Positions 59,806 through 64,000 of a stretch of DNA of 64,000 bases are shown in pieces (the stretch's first letter is position 1; the number at the start of each line of letters is the position of its first letter). A program made the position numbers and the translations under genes. Under the pieces are notes generated by a model that made no database searches, had not been told where the DNA came from, and saw only the letters and a program-made list of their open reading frames with translations. Where the stretch lies: assembly GCA_009363875.1 (NCBI GenBank), contig CM018683.1, positions 63,709,207 through 63,773,206 of the forward strand. The letters run 5' to 3'. Source of the stretch: Mikania micrantha. Taxonomy: Eukaryota; Streptophyta; Magnoliopsida; Asterales; Asteraceae.

Positions 59806-61438
59806 ATAAATGTTTCCGAAACTTATGACGGTAATGTGGTGGGACTGAGAAATTGACTACTTGGTCTATCCTCAACCACAAACCTTACCAAATTCTGACA
59901 TACAAACCGACAAAAGGTTGGTTGTGTGATTTTTTCAAAAGTGACTATGCTTCATCTTTTAATTTCACAAAGGAGTAATTTTATAGCAAGTTTTAATTTT
60001 GTGTTAATCAAGTAATTAAAACTTTGTTTTTTTCTAATATGATAACTTAAGTTTATTTTTATGTTTCAATCTTAGATGTGAGACTTATATAACTTGTAGC
60101 CATAATTTTTTTATTTTCATTTTTTATTTTTATTGTATAAAAACATGAAAATAACATGGATTTTGAAAAAAAATCTCAAAATATTTTTAAAATTGCAAAA
60201 ATTTTAAAAAAATTAAAAATTTGTGAATTATTTTAAAAAATGTAAAAGTATTTAGATGATTAGAAAAAAAAAAACAAAATGCCCAAATGAGACTAAAATA
60301 CATCTAAAACTTTCAAACGGATCCTAAAATCATCTAAAATTTCACTTATAAAGCCTAAACGAATCAAGATTACCTGTTATCCTGGTTTTTTTATCTACTA
60401 TTAGAACATAAATCAAATTTAAGTTATCAAATTGAAACAAAACAAAGTTTCAGTGATTTAATTGGAACAAAATCAAAAGTTGATTATGTTTCTATAACAT
60501 TTTCCCTTTCATAAATGTGAGAATCTTAAATTTAAATATTTTTAAAAGCAATTATTTTTTTTTACAAGCAAAAGATTTTTTTCAATTTAACTATCCTCCT
60601 AGGTTAGGTTGCCCGTTTACATCCAAAAACCATCATTCTTATTCTTATTTTTTTTTTAATTTTTATAAAAGTCTCCTAACAAATTGTTCCTCATAAAAAT
60701 CAACATAATTTTTGTTTTTCTTATAAAAGTCATTCAATAATTTGTTATACATTAAAGTCTTTTTAACATATTATTTTTTTTATTATATGATTTACATACA
60801 ATAATTTATTTATTTTATTTTAATTTTTATACATGGTAAGTATTATAAATATTTTTTTTTTGGATATTAAGCAATAAAGGCTCAAGGCAAGTCAAGCCTA
60901 AATGATAAACATGTTAAGCTCCAGAAGCATGAGCTTGAAAAATTATTCTTTAAGTAAAGCTACAAATGATCTGGCCTTAGGCTTGAGATGACGAGATCTA
61001 GTATGTTAAACAAGTCACGTAAGAAAAAAATATGTAAGCAAACTAATAATTGGGATAAACGTTGTGTTAAAATTGTTTTCCACAATTTTGTATAAATTAT
61101 AATGTAAAATAACTTTGATGTGTAAAGATAGATTCTTTGCGTAATGTGACAAAAATTTCGCTACAATTGTGAATATCAGAATGATTACATGATCTCATAT
61201 ATCAAAATGCAGATATAAACACACGACACAATGGTAGTCAATCTGACATAAAACCATAAAGTTTAGTCGTCGTAGCGTGGTCGTCACACAAAAAAAGGTC
61301 ATGCTCATCAAAAAATATAAACATAAGATCAATATATAAAATGTAAAAAAAATTATTATTATTGTTTATTTAAAGAATATTATTGTTCATTTGTAAGCAT
61401 TCAATAAAAACAAAAAATTAAAAACGATCTCAAACGTG
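59806..61438. other. AT-rich intergenic DNA, no gene seen
   Basis: Mostly low-complexity A/T. A CTCAAGGCAAGTCAAGCCTAA / GCCTTAGGCTTGAGATGACG stretch at 60880-60995 looks like a decayed hAT-type repeat. Confidence 0.5.
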
Positions 61439-63688
61439 CACTGCTAGAAAAAATGATTTTTGCTACCAAAATTTGCGACACTTTTCAGTCTGAAAAAAAA
61501 TTCTTAATTTTATGTCAAGTTTGTGTCAAAATAACGACACAATTTGAAAAACGCTCATTTCTGTCGCAAATGCGTAGCAACTTTGCGACACATTTCCAAC
61601 AAAATGTGTTTTATATTAATTAATTAAATTATGCGTAGCAAATGTGTCACAAAACACTATTTTTTATTTTTATTTCTATATTTATTCAAATAACAATAAC
61701 AATAATAAAACATACATTCAAAATAATTCGAATTTTGGGTTGCAGGTTTGCAACACATTTTTGACAAAATGCAATTTAATTAAATTAATTAAACTTTGCG
61801 TAGCAAATGGGTTGCAAGTTTGCGACACATTTGTGACAAAATGCAATTTGATTAAATTAATTAAACTTGCGTCGCAAATGTGTCGCAAAACGTTATTTTT
61901 TAATTTTTATTTCTATATTTATCATATTAACAACAACAACAAATATTATAAAACGTATATTCAAAATAATTCGAAGTTTGGGTTGCAAGTTTGCAACACA
62001 TTTTTGACAAAATGCAATTTAATTAAATTAATTAAACTTTGCATAGCAAATGGGTTGCAAGTTTGCTACACATTTGTGACAAAATGCAATTTGATTAAAT
62101 TAATGAAACTGTGCATCGTAAATGTGTCGCAAAACGTTATTTTTTATTTTTATTTCTATATTTATCATAGTATCAATAACAACAATTATATCAAATATTA
62201 TTAAATTGTATAAAATATAGATAAAAAAGACTACGTTTGAACAACGGAAAAACATTATATAATATAAGTCATGGGAATGCGTAGCAAATGTGTAGCAATT
62301 TGCTACACATTTGTTACACGTTTACCAACTGTTAATATTTGTGTTTTTTTTAAGACTTAAACGTTATTCTTTTTATTTGTATATTTATCATTTATAAGTA
62401 TATTAGATATAATAAAGGTGTGTAAAACATATATATAACAAGTTTGGAATCAAATACAAAGATTGAAATTTGCTTTAAGCCTTATTTTTGTTTGGATGTT
62501 AGGGTATATGTATAACTTTTATATGAACATAATTGTTCATAATTTCCATGAATGGAACTGTTCTTAATTCACATGAAGTGTTGATCATATATTGTTTAAT
62601 CAGTCTTGTCCTATTAAATGTAGGTGTATATATTTTGTTGGTTTGTCATGAAGATATCTTTCGTTCGGGAGATAGACAAGACATGTTGAGTATTCGTGTG
62701 AGATTCTTTAACAGTTTTGCTCGGAATGTAATATATTATACGTTTAGGATTTTTTAGTTGTTTAGCTTGGAATGAAATATATTATTTTTCTGTTTAGGTT
62801 ATTATATTTTTGGTTCAGTTTGTAAAACACGTTTTGATATTATTTGGGTTGATATGGATTTTTCATTTTGCATTTTTTTGTTGGAAAAATCTAAGATCTT
62901 AATGTTTTTCTATTTTTTAAACAAAAGTTTGTTGCAAACATTTCCAAAAAGAATATTTAAAATTATTTCTTTTTCACAAACTTGAAGCCAATTAAAAAAT
63001 TATATATATTACATTTGCGTAGCAAATGAATAGCAGACAAACAAAAAAAAATATATAATTTAATTTGCGTAGCAAATGTGTAGCAGACAAACAAAAAACA
63101 ATAAATTAAATTTGCGTAGCAAATGTGTAGCAGACAAACAATAATAATTAACAAAAAAAATATCATTGTGTCGCAAATGTGTTGAAAGAAAAAGTAAATA
63201 AAACGATTATTGTGTCGCAAATGTGTTGGTAAACAAAAAATAATAAAATTTTTAATAAAAGTTACTAGGCGTCGCAAATGAGTTGGTAAACAAAAAAAAT
63301 AAAAATTTTAATATATATTAATAGGCGTCGCAAATGTGTTGTTAAACAAAAAAATAAAAATTTTAATATAAATTAATAGGCGTCGCAAATGTGTCACAAA
63401 CAAAAATTTTAACTAAAAATTAATATTTAAGTTAATTATTCTAATAATATTAAAAATCTAGTTAGTTGAGAAAATATAATTAAAGTGGATGTAGCAAATG
63501 CGTCGGAAATTTTGCAACATATTTTTTTTTGTCGCAAATTTGTTGCAAATTGCGTCGTAAATTTGTAACAAAACGTTTGCTACGAGGATTTTTGCTTCAA
63601 AAGATTTTGGTGGCTGATGCGTCGCAAAATGTTGTTTTTGACGCATTTGCTACGAAATTCTGCGTAGCAATTTTTTTTTCTAGTAGTG
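61439..63688. mobile_element. Non-autonomous CACTA (En/Spm) element
   Basis: Left end CACTGCTAGAAAAAATGATT; right end read inward CACTACTAGAAAAAAAAATTG. Both sides carry dozens of subterminal motifs of the form GCGTAGCAAATGTGT / TGTCGCAAATGTGT in both orientations, the arrangement bound by CACTA transposases. A roughly 240-bp direct repeat lies at 61650-62150. No transposase is present; the 186-codon open frame at 61644-62204 is only repeat translated. A matching 3-bp TSD is not clear. Confidence 0.8.
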
Positions 63689-63694
63689 GGTGTC

Positions 63695-63860
63695 GCAGAG
63701 GGCCGTAATCGAGTCGAGCCGAGCCAGGCCTAGCTCTAGCTCGGCCCGTAGATTTTCGAGCAAAGCCCGAGCCGAGCCGCAATTTCTTTCGAGCCAAAAA
63801 TTCTGGCTCGAATTCGGCTCGTAAAAAACCTCGAGCCACGAGTCTGCTCATTTTTTTGCA
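63695..63860. repeat. GAGCCGAGC-rich repeat, probable hAT fragment
   Basis: GC-rich run of GAGTCGAGCCGAGCC, TAGCTCGGCCC and TCGAATTCGGCTCG units beginning GGGCCGTAATCGAG. It is followed by a (TA)n run at 63880-63908. The style matches 13985-14175. Confidence 0.5.
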
Positions 63861-64000
63861 TCCACTTCTAATATATAAAATAATATATATATATATATAT
63901 ATATATATTATACATAATATGTATATTTATAAAAATATGTGTATAAGATATTGTATACAACAACCTTACCCAGTATATTCACATTTTTCAGTAGGGTCTG

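Noticed and set aside
61644..62204. 186-codon open frame on +
   Set aside because: It translates the repeated subterminal units of the CACTA element (LQVCNTFLTKCNLIKLIKL recurs), with low-complexity Asn runs. No sign of a real protein.

Overview
This is plant nuclear DNA: AT-rich, with intron-split genes and dense, nested transposable elements. The gene set (caffeoyl-CoA O-methyltransferase-like genes, an F-box/LRR gene, plant mobile domain, MuDR, Athila, copia, CACTA, hAT, Helitron and SINE sequences) fits a eudicot; an Asteraceae-type genome is my best guess but rests on general resemblance only. There are no prokaryotic features.

Host genes. Three genes look intact after splicing by eye. 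Two are cation-dependent O-methyltransferases of the CCoAOMT/PFOMT family, one on + (4698-8087) and one on - (54808-57692). They point toward each other about 47 kb apart and share exon lengths 80, 145, 132 and 291 nt for exons 2-5. Between them lies a two-exon F-box/LRR gene on - (14756-19056), whose large intron carries a hAT element nested inside another hAT element.

Left edge (1-4500). A decayed FAR1-like MULE transposase with an OTU cysteine-protease-like domain lies on -. It is followed by a decayed PIF/Harbinger transposase on +, just upstream of the first methyltransferase gene and preceded by about 85-bp palindromic tandem repeats.

Centre (19848-35322). A single giant Mutator-like element of about 15.5 kb is delimited by roughly 265-bp terminal inverted repeats and an identical 10-bp target duplication (CACTTTAACA). 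It carries a broken MURA-type transposase (-), a divergently transcribed small two-exon gene of unknown function (+) sharing a short two-TATA promoter with it, and a broken four-exon plant mobile domain gene (+). A young Athila-like LTR element (23273-31244; equal-length, apparently identical LTRs; TSD TCCAA) with gag-protease but no polymerase has landed in exon 1 of the small gene. Removing it restores one continuous splice-ready reading frame. This element and its accessory gene are the most novel-looking content.

Right half (35333-54000). This is repeat territory: a retroposed SINE-like unit with a 16-bp TSD, a decayed Ty1/copia element (39381-45969) with two nested solo LTRs and an inverted integrase duplication, foldback elements sitting in (TA)n tracts, Helitrons with 3' hairpins and CTAG ends, a solo LTR, and a short hAT relative of the one in the F-box intron.

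Right edge (57693-64000). Two tRNA-derived SINEs and a non-autonomous CACTA element (61439-63688) packed with subterminal GCGTAGCAAATGTGT-type repeats, then a fragment of another GAGCCGAGC-rich element.
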